From: Dipetalonema caudispina
Taxonomy: Eukaryota; Nematoda; Chromadorea; Rhabditida; Onchocercidae
DNA: 64,000 nt
Assembly: GCA_013365325.1 (NCBI GenBank)
Contig: JABVXV010000022.1
Span: 1 to 64,000 of the forward strand
Direction: 5' to 3'
Shown piece by piece: positions 14,774 through 26,691 of this stretch. The position numbers and the translations under genes were made by a program. Each line of letters opens with the position of its first letter. Within the stretch, counting starts at the first letter, position 1. The notes below the pieces were generated by a model. That model saw only the letters and a list, made by a program, of their open reading frames with translations. It had not been told where the DNA came from and did no database searches.

Positions 14774-17700
14774 ATGTCTGGTGATGATCCCACGCACGAT
14801 ACGGTGGCTGAAGATGTGAGAACGGATGGATATGCGAACGAGGGTGACGATGTGAAAGATATTCACTCTGGAGTGGTTCGTCGAAGACAAAGATTACTTT
14901 CACTTTCTGTACCTCGTAAGTTCTTTCAAAATATTTCAATATTCAGTCGGTTCAAGTGCTGTTGTAGAAGTAACGTAGCTTGGCATTAATTAGCAATCTT
15001 CCAGAAACAGACGAAACGTTTTTGTCAAAAAAAAACCTTTAGTTATCTAACATCATTTTCGAATACTCAATTAGGTTGATAGTATCGTTTTAATTTTTGA
15101 AACGTCTGCTTTCCACCGCTGTTGATACTGTTGAGTTGAAGCAGTTGGCAACCGTCTTTTATAGCTTATTAGTATGGGTTTTTATGAATGAAATATCTTT
15201 TGCTTCACCTCATTACATTTGAAAAATTGGAGTTTTTGTACTTTTTTAGTAATTTACGAAGTTAAAAATGTGAGGAAATGTACTATAATTTTCTTGGAAC
15301 TCTTAACGGAGTTATATGTTGAGCCGTGAAATAATCAGCAGTACAAAGCTTTTCTACTGCTGATAATTTTGGGCATGAGCCTCAAATTAGTCACGTGCTA
15401 TTTAAAAATCGCCTTTTCTTCGACGCCGTATTCTTGCGCTGAGATCTTCTTTTATTAGTATCCATTCTAAATCGCTTGTAATTTGTATCCTAATTTACCA
15501 GATATCTCTTTCCTTTCCGTGTTTGTATCACATTGTAACACATTTCAATTTGGCGCAATTATTATTCTGCGACAGAAATTACCTACGGAGGTACTGGTAG
15601 TTCCTAGTATGACATTGGTCTTTTGTTTATCGGCCTAAAAACGCAGTGCTATATGTTTTTTACGGTACATAGTTTTACGTTTGACTGAAAGTTTAGAAGA
15701 TCATCGTTGAACTAGCAGTGATACCTGTTGGGGACGATTCTGGAGGATTCCTATATGGAATAATTGCTGTCGCTGCCGGTGAATTTTATGAGTATTTTTG
15801 TTGTTAATTTTTTATTTTTGTTTTTTTTCTTGGATCAGCTGAGGTTATGCCTGTGATGAAATTCCTTTGGTTTTATCACCTAATTAACATACTTATTATA
15901 CAATCAAGTGGTGGTCAATGTCACAGTTTAGTTTACTCAAAATTATATTAGAAAACCGTTTAATTGGATCTAGAAACAGTAAAGGAAAACAAAACCTTTA
16001 GTTTATATTAAATAATTTAATCTCTGCGTTTGAGCCAGTGCTGATAGATATTCATACACATTTTCACTGTTATCATACTTTGTATCCCAGAATATGCTCT
16101 GTGATAAAATACTACTTAAATGTTGTAATTCAGCTTTTTGGTTTCTTCCTCATTTCTGATTCCTTTCTATTTAAAAAAAAAAAAAAAAATATTTCCAGCA
16201 ATGCCATGGTTCGGTATTGATATAGGAGGCACATTGGTCAAACTTGTCTACTTCGAACCAGAAGATCATGCAAGTTTTTGGACTATGTAGAAATTACGTA
16301 GAATTATAGAACAGGACAATCAATATTATCGTATTCAAAATCAATTTCTGTATCGATTTTTTCACTGTCATAACTCACCAATGCATTGCAGAATGATTTT
16401 ATTGAAAATGAAGAAGAAATCTTACGACGTAGGAAAATTCAACGGTATCTTGTAACAAGCAAGGCTTATGGCGGTACCGGTGTGAGAGATGATCATCTAC
16501 GTCTCTGTAATGTCGGAATCAATGTTGGTTCCAGTTATCATTAGAATCTTTTCTCGTAGTTTATTTTCTTTTGAATAATGTAGAATGGGAGGTCTCGAAA
16601 TCTTCACGATCGAATGGGTTTGGTCAGGAAATATTTTTTAAGAAACGTGGTCACTGTCTTAAGTATTTTAAGTTTCTTTATGCCATAGTAGAATTAATCA
16701 GTTCCGTTTATGGTAGATTCATTTGGATTTGGAAAAGCAGTAGAGAATACGGACATTTCATCCGCTTTAATTTTTTATGCTATTTTGTTTAGGGCAGAGT
16801 TGGCACAATACATTTTATTCGATTTCCAACAGACAGAATGCTTGATTTTGTACATTTGGTTAAGCGTAAAGGCTTTGCCGAAATGAGCAGTACAGTTTGC
16901 GCTACTGGGGGCGGCTCTTTGAAATATGCTAAGGAGGCAACGGTTTGTCTCTTCGTTACATGGAGGAATTCTTTCAAAAAACGAGTTCATTTAAAATTAA
17001 TTGAATGAAATGTCTTTCGCTTTCACTCCACTATTGAATTTTATTTTAGTTAGGTGATATTCATTGGGAATTTTCATTACCAGTTGTTCTTTTAGGATTT
17101 GGGTTTGCAGCTACACAAAACGGATGAACTGGAATCTTTAATTAAGGGTATTGAATTTATTGCTGCAACAAATCCTGATGAATGCTATTACTATGAGAAT
17201 CCTTTGGATGACACTTTGTGTAGGAAAGTTATTTGGTATGTTATATACGTTCAGTCGTCGTTTTTCGATTTGATTTTAATATGATTCTCCAAAATCATGG
17301 AATTTGTAGGCGATGGTCACACGGTCGCTGTTCAACATCGGATTTTGTTCCAGAAAGCGAGAAGAAGGATGGCTTGCAATATCCATACATTGTTTGCAAT
17401 ATTGGTAGTGGTGTATCTGTACTAGCTGTACGTGGCCACAATCAGTTTGAGCGGATTGGAGGCAGTAGGTAACAGTTTTAAGAACTACATAATAGTTTTC
17501 AAATTTATGTGTAGGTATATGTACAATTACTGGACGCATAATTTCAGCATTGGAGGTGGTTTCTTTCAAGGTATATGTGCAATTATGTGCGGGTGTGAAA
17601 CGTTTGAAGAGGCGATTGAGTTAGCATCACGAGGAGACAATAAAAACGTTGATAAGCTTGTGAAAGATATTTATGGCTCAGGTTATGATCAAATGGGACT

Positions 17701-18432
17701 TCCAGGAGATGTTATTGCTGCCAGGTGATTTTTACACACACTTCTCGAAGTACCACCACTTTCTGCCCGGTTTCATTTCATTTAATTACAGCTTTGGGAA
17801 AATATACAACAAGAAGGATCGCGATAAGGCACGAATTGAAGATCTTGCACGTTCGGCACTCGTAACTACAACAAATAATATTGGTTCAATTGCATTTAAT
17901 GGAGCTGAAACTTGCGGAATTGATCGAATTGTTTTTGTTGGTAATTTCTCTTAGAAAAACGTTGGATGTTTTAGATGTAATAATTCGGTTTACCACACTA
18001 CATCGTCCCAGTCTTTAATTTCGACTTTACAGTTCTTAAGCACTGCTGTATTTTTATTTATAAATAATATTTCAGGAAATTTTCTGAGAGTAAATCCCAT
18101 TGCTGCAAGACTGCTGAGTAATGCTATGAATTTCTGGTCACATGGAACGAAAAAAGCACTGTTTTTGATACATGAAGTAAGAGTCGCTTGACTAATGATG
18201 ATTATCATTTCATATTTTTTAAAGCTTCCCTTTATCAATAATGGTAATATATTACTTTTTGAAATTCATTATCAATATTCCCAATATGCAGGGTTATTTT
18301 GGCGCGGTTGGATGCTTGGATAAATTGGTTGATGTTACGGAGACAAGAAGGCGAATACGTGCTGAAAATCAACAGCAGGAAAACAACAGTAATATCAAGA
18401 ATTCAAAACGATCGGGGTTATCATTGGAGTAA
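14774..18432 (+). CDS. pnk-1: Pantothenate kinase (PanK type II, eukaryotic)
   Basis: This enzyme phosphorylates pantothenate with ATP, the first and usually rate-limiting step of coenzyme A synthesis. Ten exons join in phase to about 453 residues: 14774-14915, 16199-16269, 16392-16523, 16793-16942, 17096-17235, 17310-17468, 17548-17724, 17792-17940, 18076-18176 and 18292-18432. The catalytic core begins at about residue 50 with WFGIDIGGT, the ASKHA ATP-binding loop. Family landmarks follow in order: [67 protein letters not shown] and a terminal GYFGAVG block. The first 47 residues are acidic and unlike the core, as in animal PanKs with variable N termini. Exon 2 ends at a GC donor (GCAAGT, 16,270) and exon 3 at a weak GTTGGT; both are supported by exact spacing against human PANK. 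The Gln/Asn/Ser-rich C-terminal tail is unconserved. Confidence 0.93.
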
Positions 18433-19501
18433 AAAACATTTCATCTGCTTTCTTTGAAACCTAGGCATCATCGTCCCGTTATTTGTTTGTTTTCATCGTT
18501 TTTTTGATCATTAAAAAACTCGCATCAATTTGTTTCAGATTGTCAGGAAATATACTGCCTTTAAAAATTGTTACTTCAGCATTCCATCTTTTCACATTAA
18601 GTCCTAGATAATTTCGTTTAAGGTCATTTTTCGTTCGCATGGCGACGGATGTGTTAATCTGATAAAAATTACTGATTATAGGTCATATGGACCCATTTTC
18701 TCCACTTTTTCTTTTGAAATATGACACATCATCAGCTTTGTTTTCTAATTCAGATTTTCAGTTTTCTTCTCTTTAAAAGTGATAGTATTTCTATTCGACT
18801 ATCTCCGTTGCGTGGATCGTTCTAATTTTCGTAACGAATCCATTGTTAACCAAACTTAAGTGTTGATATAGGTTGTAGCTATTTTTCTGCCAGATACTTA
18901 TTTTGTTATTCAGCCAGACTTGCCTCTAGTATTCGAAATTAGAAATTATTCGAAATTTGAAAAAAAAAAATATTCGAAATTCGAAATTTGGAAATGGTTA
19001 TAATGCCTTCGCGTTTCATGTTGATCATCTGCCAGGAAGCGTTTTTCCCTATCCCCTTGCTCATCTTTTGTTTCATTCACTTTATTATCAGAAGCAATCA
19101 TTTTTCATGAGGTCCTGTACTCGTTTTGCTGCTGAACTATTCTGAAGTAATTCACTGTTGCTCCTTCTGATACTTTTCATTTTTTCCACATTTTTAGAGA
19201 AGATTTCGCTCGTAGACATTGTACACCAGAAGTGTTTTTTTATAACAATTGTAAGGATTTTCTCGGTTTGAACTTATTCAGTGGTTTTAAAATTTTAATG
19301 CAGTAATTTACTGTGTAGGGCTGAAGATTCGATTCTTATTGTTTTATTGTCATTCATTGTAATTAAATTAGCATTTGCCTTCATTAACTTTTTCTTAGTA
19401 GTATATGTGCAGTCATAATAACTAGTTCTCGATTTAACAGTTTGTTTAGATACGGAGAAGTTAGATGTACAATGATTTTCTAGATTATTAATACGTTACT
19501 G
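18433..19501. other. Intergenic, probable 3' UTR and spacer
   Basis: No coding exon is supported. The sequence is T-rich on the plus strand. A small direct duplication of TATTCGAAAT-like units lies near 18,930-18,985. The first part is likely the 3' untranslated region of the pantothenate kinase. Confidence 0.4.
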
Positions 19502-19768
19502 CTAGTTTCTTGTTGTCAGAGTTTCAGAGATGTCATTAACGCTTAATCTGTTGGGGAAATATAATTCAGTAACCTCATTATTGCCTTCCAGAATTGTTTG
19601 CTTCTTTTTTTTGTGAATTGTTAGATTATGAGCACCACGAATAGTATCTGTTTGATGATTCGATTTTTCCTGTTTTTGCCTTACCTGATAAATTAGTAAT
19701 TCACTTAATTGTACCTGTATAACTTGCTCTCTATTCTTCTCACTTTTGAACAATTTTGCATCTATCAT
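19502..19768 (-). CDS. Unassigned 88-codon ORF, possibly a terminal exon
   Basis: The minus-strand frame encodes a hydrophilic Gln/Lys/Glu-rich peptide. Residues 10-35 could form a helix or coiled coil, and a short lysine run follows near residue 53. A TTTGTAG acceptor lies just before its first ATG on the minus strand. It may be the last exon of a gene that includes the minus-strand frame at 20,136-20,471, but the splice linking them could not be fixed. No homology was recognised. Confidence 0.25.
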   Translation of the reverse strand: MIDAKLFKSEKNREQVIQVQLSELLIYQVRQKQEKSNHQTDTIRGAHNLTIHKKKKQTILEGNNEVTELYFPNRLSVNDISETLTTRN

Positions 19769-20135
19769 CCTACAAACATTCGTAATTTTAATATTTCAAT
19801 ATATACCTATGTGAATTTGAATGTTAAATGTGTTTTCCTAAGTTCCAGTGTACAACACGTGTTTTCCATGTAATTATTTCCAAAAATGAGATATTTTTCT
19901 AGCCATTTATTCGCTTTTGTGCTTTGCAGGTCTTTTAATGTTTAATGTTTAGCTTGACGTCTTTGTGCACCTGACATTTACGCTTCCTTCAATATATATC
20001 CTTTTTCAATTTGCTATATTGTTGTACTATCATTTTTTCGAAATTACCGAATGCAATTCACTAGGTCAGGCGCATATATATATTTGAACGTCTTTTCGTT
20101 ATTTCTCATTTTTAATAGCAATTTCACTTATTTTA

Positions 20136-20471
20136 TTATTCCATTCGGTAGTAAAAAAGATGAACTGGAACAATCGGCAGCATCCATTGCGGTGGTTTAA
20201 ACCCTTTCCAAATACAGTATTTGGATAATATGTAACAATTTTGAGCAGACTTTTCTTCTCATGAATACGTGATCTGTATTGCCAAAAGACAATCCACATA
20301 GTTTACAAGGGATTTTCGTACTTGAGTAAAGTTGTCGGAGAAATCGCGATGCAATAAAAATATAGGACCTTTTCGTAATCCTAAAAAGATAAAAGGATCA
20401 AACACCCATCGAAGTACTATTCGATACGGTGACGCACTAAGTAAAATAAGTAAGATAAATACAGCAATCAT
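20136..20471 (-). pseudogene. Membrane-protein-like frame with one in-frame TGA
   Basis: From ATG at 20,471 the frame gives 70 residues starting with a strongly hydrophobic segment (MIAVFILLILLSAS). It meets TGA at 20,261-20,259, then stays open for 40 more residues, including a second hydrophobic stretch (QWMLPIVPVHLFYY), to TAA at 20,138-20,136. Either the TGA lies in a short unrecognised intron (a GTACGA donor at about 20,320 and a poor AAAAG acceptor would remove it in phase), or the gene is broken, or the frame is chance. No family was recognised. It lies antisense between the pantothenate kinase and acyltransferase genes. Confidence 0.25.
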
Positions 20472-21208
20472 GGAACGAGTGGTGTAATGCCGATAGTGAA
20501 TGTGTGTTGGTGAAGTTAATAGACTCGCTGTAATGGAAATGCGTAGTCACGTTACGATAGGACTCGTTACTGTAATAGGGTTATTTCTCCTGGAAATTTC
20601 CGCATCACTGTTACGTTATCAGAAGCCGGCATCAATTAGGAAAAAAAAGCATTGCTTTCAGACATGCTGTGATGAGTAACTTATTCCTGTATCAGCTTAT
20701 ATTTTAATTCGACGGAGTTTTATACTTCTATTTGGCAACGGATGAGGACTTCATACTCATTTAACATTTCATATAGTACAATTTACAGTCTGGAGCATCA
20801 GGAAGTTATTGCTTGATAGCCACAACATTGCGTATTTCCTTCGTCATTTCGTCAGTCTAAATAAGTCGGATGATATAACATGTGTGTGATGCAAGCTATC
20901 ATTTGTTTGGAAATATCTAAATTATTAAAACTACACTTCTCATATTCTCGTAATTTCATTTGGTAAATTGCGATTTGTTACTGTGTGGTATTATTAGCTT
21001 GCTAATGACTCTTCATGTATGCGCCCATTATTTCATAGTTGACTGGCTCATTTCAACGTGTTTGCAAAAAGACGAGAGATGTACCGATAATATTAAAAGC
21101 TTGTAATGGCTATATATTTTCATATTTTTTCCTAGCTTAATATGGATACTAATATTCATTTTATGTTCAGTTCTACGTTCGCTATTTTACAGAAAAATTC
21201 AGAGCGCG
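20472..21208. promoter_or_regulatory. Upstream region of the acyltransferase gene
   Basis: No gene is seen. A TTTTACAG acceptor ending at 21,191 lies 17 bases before the chosen ATG and would fit a spliced-leader addition site. The rest is AT-rich spacer. Confidence 0.35.
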
Positions 21209-24200
21209 ATGATAGATTTCACAGCAGAATATTTATTTATTTTGTTTTGTGCTATATTCTTTCGAACAGTTTTATTAATGGTCTTAGCGGTTGTGACTCT
21301 CTCATTATTCGGTCAATCTATTGGTTTTAATCATTACTATGTGAGCTGTTTGCTCAAGATTTTCGAGGTAATATTTTTTCCCAATATTACGACAACTGTT
21401 AGCTGATAAGAAAACGCTTCATATTTGATCAGAAAGAATCTCATTGTCTTTGCTTTGATAATGTCTTTACTATTAAAAAGTAGAAATGGTTTGCAGTGGA
21501 GCGCTCGACAAATAAAATTGTCAGCGAAGGAGAAGAACCGAAATTCACTAAATCTGTGCATGAAAATAGATGACGGTAGCTGTATGGACAATTCGGATCT
21601 CGAGCTGGAGCATTTAACTGCTTTCGATGATGATTTTACTGGTGAGAAAATAATAAAAGGTCATGAAAGAAGACATTCCGGTCCAAGTAAGTGAATTTTT
21701 TTTTTACTTAAGTTTTTCTGTATGACTCATTACTGTCACAACTGTAAAGATAAAACTAGAGATATTTCTTCAGGGATAATATTTCGAGAAACATCTGTAC
21801 ATTTTGATGATGAAAATGGACAACAGATTGCGAATATTCGTGGTTGGGCGATTGTATGCGACAGTATGCATCTTGTCAAGGTCTTGGTTTAAATATCATA
21901 AGACACAGAAAATATCATGTCAACAATTAGGCATGATTTTAGTTAAAAAAAAGCTACAGTTCGTAATCATATAATATGACTAATAGTTCTTTTACTGAAA
22001 CGTAATTGTAGTGAAAATTAGTTCAGTTTACTGTGGTGCGTTAGAACAAGTGTTTGTTTTAACTTGTAAACTTGATTTTATCCTTCCTGTGATTTAGCTC
22101 GCCTTTGAAATAAAATTTCTCTTGTGAGCCTTGTCAATAATTTCAGGCAGGCATTGAGGCGGTTATCCAGGATGATGTGACCAGTCGGTTTGAAGCCGAA
22201 CAGCTCGTCTCATGGAACATGCTTACTCGAACTAGTTTATCTTTCAATCAGTTTATCAAGTATACTTTGGAACTTTCTATAATTTGATTTGGTCGAATTA
22301 AGATTAGCACACGTTTCTACCACATTTTTTGCAGTTGGAAGTTGTCGGTTATTTGGGCGCTGGGTTTTTTGTTACGATATACAGTTCTACTTCCGATGCG
22401 TTTGGTTCTGTTGTTCACCGGTGTTAGCTTCATGATTGTTAGTACGGCCGTGATTGGGTTATTGCCAGAGGGATCACAGAAGCGATGGTTCAATAAGCGT
22501 TGTCTGTTATGTGGTCATCAGATCTTATCTAGTTGTGTGTCTGCTGTCATCACATTCAATAATCGTGAAAATCGGGCTCGAAATGGAGGTAAATATTTCT
22601 TATGCTAATCAAGCCACATTATTCTCATTCTATAAAATGTGTCCTGTATGTAGTTACCAAAAATAAATGATTTTTTAAGGTATTTGTGTTGCAAACCATA
22701 CGTCACCGATAGATGTAATGATACTTAGTACGGATTGTGCGTATGATTTGGTTGGACAGCGTCAAGGTGGTTTTCTTGGAATTTTGCAGCGTGCCCTCAG
22801 TAGAGCAAGTTCTCATATATGGTTTGAACGGAGTGAAGCTCGAGATCGTTCATTTGTCACAGAAAAGTAAACCATTTCAAATTCTTTACACGATTTTTTT
22901 GGACTGAATAATGTGTTATGCGTAGGGTGGAGCCTAAATTCACGAACAGATTAAGGTTCAGAAAAAGGCGTAGATGTAGTTCATATCGCTTTGAAAGAAG
23001 TATTTTGAGGCTTTTACTTGGCGGATAGTCATGTTTGGCTACTATGTACTTCTTAATCAATTCTAGGTTAAAAGAACATGTCGACAATACAAATTTGCTT
23101 CCAATTTTGATTTTTCCTGAAGGCACATGCATCAATAATACGTCTGTGATGATGTTCAAGAAAGGATCGTTCGAGGTCTGCTCTATGTATTGCTTGTTTT
23201 ATCTGTACTTTGTGCATTTTTTGAAGCAGTTTATTAACATGTCAGAGCAATAATTTAAGGTTGGAACAACAATCTATCCGATTGCAATGAAATACGATTC
23301 TCGTTTTGGTGATCCGTTCTGGAATAGTAGCCAACATGGCTGGTTTGAGAATTGCTTTCGTATGCTTACTTCATGGGCTATTATATGTGATGTTTGGTAT
23401 TTGGAACCTATGAAGAAATTTGTAAGTGTTTTTTTAATGTAATTTGTAACGATCATGCAACCAAAAAATGTAAAACGATTTACATGTAGTGAAATTTTTC
23501 TTTAAATCAGCTACAAAACAGGAAGGCGAGTTTTTCTGTCTCAAAAATGTATTTCGGTTCGATGTCACGATGTAGAAGGATTTTTTTGTTAATTTATGGT
23601 GTATTACGTAGTTAATACTAAATGCAGTATGGATTTTTTGTTCTCAGCCGTCGAGATTGTTTTTCAGCCCAATGAAAATGCTGTTGACTTCGCTAATCGT
23701 GTGAAAAAGGAAATAGCTATGCGTGGTGGACTTGTCGATCTTCAGTGGGATGGGCAGCTAAAACGAAGTCGAGTGCCAACTAAACTAATTTTGAATCAGC
23801 AACAAAAGTTTGTTTAGATTATACATTCTTACGATAGCTAAACTGATCTTCTTGTTTGTTATTACTCATATTTAAGGTCCCAAATTTCAACTTGTCTTTT
23901 TCAGGTACTTCCGGCGTCTCGCGCGATATTTTTCAGAAGATATGAAGAAGTGTATCTCTACTCCTGAAATGAGAACAGTTGGATGTGAGTTGTTCCCCAA
24001 GTGTGTCATACGGATTTTATCGTAAATTTTTTTAAAAAGAACTGAAAATTTTGGCTAACACGTTTTTATCCTTTTACTGAACTTGTTTTTCTATTATTAG
24101 TAGATGTTTCTGCAACTGATGATCGGGCAAACGAAAACTCCGAATCTCATCTTGATGTTGGCGTGGCGTTTTCAGACGATTTGAAATACAGAAATATTTC

Positions 24201-24680
24201 GTCGAGTAGGTAATCAGTTCCTTTTATTTTATTGGAGAATCAAGATAAATTAACAAAAGTCCTTCCAGTTTTCTTTTATCCGCATAAATACCAAACTTTG
24301 CAGAGCTCAATGGTTTCCAGGAGGAGGGGAATTACTATTTAAAATGCGTCGCTGATTTGTGCGAAATTTGGTCTCCTGATATTAGCTTTACTCAACGTGA
24401 ATATTGTCCAACGTAAACTTCTCTGTCTCTTTCTTTCTGTATGTTTAAGATGTGAGTTGGCAGCCGTTGCATAGTATTAATCTGAGAGTCAAGCAACTTG
24501 TTCGCATTATGTAGAGTGTAGATTTTGATTTAAAGTTCTTTCAGAGACTTGTCAGAAAAGAGAGTGAAACGGAAAAGTTCAGAATTGGATCACGATAATG
24601 GATCAACTTTTCAGTACAGTACGCCGATAAATCAGTCACAAGTTATAGATACTTCATCATCTCCTCTCAAAGCCTTGTAA
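21209..24680 (+). CDS. ER glycerol-3-phosphate acyltransferase, GPAT3/GPAT4 type
   Basis: Members of this family transfer acyl-CoA to the sn-1 position of glycerol-3-phosphate at the ER, starting phospholipid and triacylglycerol synthesis. Thirteen exons join in phase to about 615 residues: 21209-21367, 21497-21686, 21774-21880, 22147-22259, 22335-22588, 22680-22866, 23067-23175, 23260-23421, 23668-23807, 23905-23984, 24104-24205, 24304-24412 and 24545-24680. The N-terminal 45 residues and about 190-240 hold hydrophobic membrane segments. Acyltransferase motif I is NHTSPIDV (H281, D286), motif II lies in the GGFLGILQR region and motif III is FPEGTC (353-358). NTSVMMFKKGSFE and TIYPIAMKY follow. 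Homology to human GPAT3/4 is continuous to about residue 490. The remaining 100 or so residues are a charged, Ser-rich tail whose exons are inferred only from phase. C. elegans acl-4/acl-5 are the expected orthologues. Confidence 0.9.
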
Positions 24681-26691
24681 ATTTGCGCTGTTCTGTTACT
24701 TCAACCGAAATGAAAAACGGTGTTGGAATTGTCATAGCTGTTGTTGATGTTGCGAAATTGGGAGTTTTTTCTGTTGTGTATTATTGATCCTGAAATAGGT
24801 TCGATTCAAGTGCAATTGGATGTGTTTTTCGAATATCATTTCAGGATTTTTTTTTTCGTTGAATAACAACTAGCAAAAGGTTGTCAGTTTCATCGTTATT
24901 TAGTTTCGGTAGATATTAGCTGTAATAGCTATAGCATTTCACGCGTTGTTTTAGTGTTTGGTTTACTTGTTTTAAATAAGACTTATCTCATCTTGTTTTA
25001 AGAGTATAAGATTATTAAACTGGAGTTTTTTTTTTCCAAAATCTTTAGGATTTTTCGTCGTCGTTGCAACGTAGTCACAACTTCGTTTTTTGAGGGCAAA
25101 AAAATCATGTCGAATAAGGTTATGGCAGAAGGTCATAACTTGTCATGTTTTCTCGTCTTCATTCAATTTTACATCCATAGTGGCTTTTAAGTTGGCTAAT
25201 CGTCATTAAAAATATGTAATATAACGCAGGAGATCACCAAATTGAAAAGAGCATTGCGTGACTTACATCCCTGGTTTTCGTTATTAATCCGGTGCAATAC
25301 ACAACTTCTCCCACGTCTTTGCGCCTTATCAGTAAAATAAATCACTTTGGTGAAGTCGTTTCCTTTTATATTTCCAATATTTTCTTTTCCAAAATGTATA
25401 TAGATCTATAAAAAAAAGTAACGGTGTATTTATTTTGCAGATGTTTTTTATATGCTTATTTTGAAAATGAAATAAAACTAGTCAATTTGATGTCATTTAT
25501 TCGCTCTCACTGATGCATCTCTTTTCGGATCTGTCCATATTACATTCGTATAAAATATTGAAATGGCTAGTTTGGCTAGATAAAATATTTGCAGTGGATT
25601 TGTCATTTTCATAGTGGCATCTCAGAGTGGCACAAACTTTCTTCATGTTTGTTCAGCGTGACTTGGTTTTTTTCATCTGTTAGTGGCGGTATGCTTACAG
25701 TGATGGCCAAAAGGATTGAATAAGTATGGAGAGGAGTGAGGTGATGATATTATCATTTGTATATTTTGTATTATATATTTTACACTGAACATTTTATTGA
25801 ATATTGAATGGATCTAATACGGATTGTACCATATATCAAATCAGTCACAATGTGTCGAAAATATGAATGACCCTTTAGACGATTCTTTTTTAATGAGGCT
25901 TAGAATTGTAGAAGGAATGCAAGATTTGACTTGCAGCTCAAGCTGAATTTAGTGGTTGTATTAGAATTTCCTATTGTAGTCATTGGCAGTTTTTAGCATA
26001 ATGCATCTCAAAGATTAACATATGCTCGATTATTAGAAAAGGGAATATGCAGCCTGAAATGATGAATACAATCTAGTCTACAAAATATTTTTGTTCTTTA
26101 AACTGGATAACAAGAACAAAACACTTGGGAGTTTGGAATTAATCCCGTTTTGACTTGATTAGTTAGAGTTTAGCATATGTTAATCTCTGAGATGCATTCT
26201 GTTCTACAATTAAAACTACTTTATAACTTATTCGATAAATGGAAATTGCTCACTGATTATGACATTCAGCAATTATTTTAGTGGATTGTAATAACATTTC
26301 AGAGCAAGTTCAGAAGATGGTACATCCTGAGAATTATAGAAATGTTTGCTTGGAATAAGAGGAAAAGATTACATTCTGTAACGATAGAAAGCAGGTAGTG
26401 CTGAAGTGGAGTGGTGTAAAATCTAAGATGAGACTAAGTTTTTGTCAAGTAACTTAACATCTTATCATGGAAATGATGATGGTTAAGAAACATCTGGTCA
26501 AATTTGGCTGAGAGGTGTTTGGAGTAATGATGCGGATGAAAGTATGTGAAATACTAATAACTTGGTAAGGGAGCTTGCAATGCAGTGTTCGTCATTTTAT
26601 ATTCCCACTTTAACCTTGTCATTCAGTAGTTGTTATAATGTCAATTAAAAATTTTCATAACCTCGTATGTATTGTAGATGGTCTGATAAAG
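24681..26691. promoter_or_regulatory. Spacer: acyltransferase 3' side and lin-45 upstream region
   Basis: No coding exon is supported. An AATAAA at 25,471-25,476 is a possible poly(A) signal but lies far from the stop codon. A pair of 26-bp inverted repeats sits at 26,000-26,025 and 26,173-26,198 and is listed separately. The rest shows nothing I can name. Confidence 0.4.
26000..26198. repeat. Spaced inverted repeat, 26-bp arms with one mismatch
   Basis: Bases 26,000-26,025 and 26,173-26,198 are reverse complements with a single mismatch (A versus G in the CTCAAAGATT / CTCAGAGATT core). They are separated by 147 bp. Weaker similarity continues inward after a few changed bases (AAAAGGGA versus AAAACGGGA). 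The size and structure resemble a small non-autonomous DNA element, but no target duplication was established. Confidence 0.7.

Noticed and set aside
16571..16792. 73-codon ORF between pantothenate kinase exons 3 and 4
   Set aside because: The flanking exons already match human PANK without a gap, so this is intron sequence.
22857..23159. 100-codon minus-strand ORF
   Set aside because: It is the antisense of acyltransferase exons and an intron, with no independent support.
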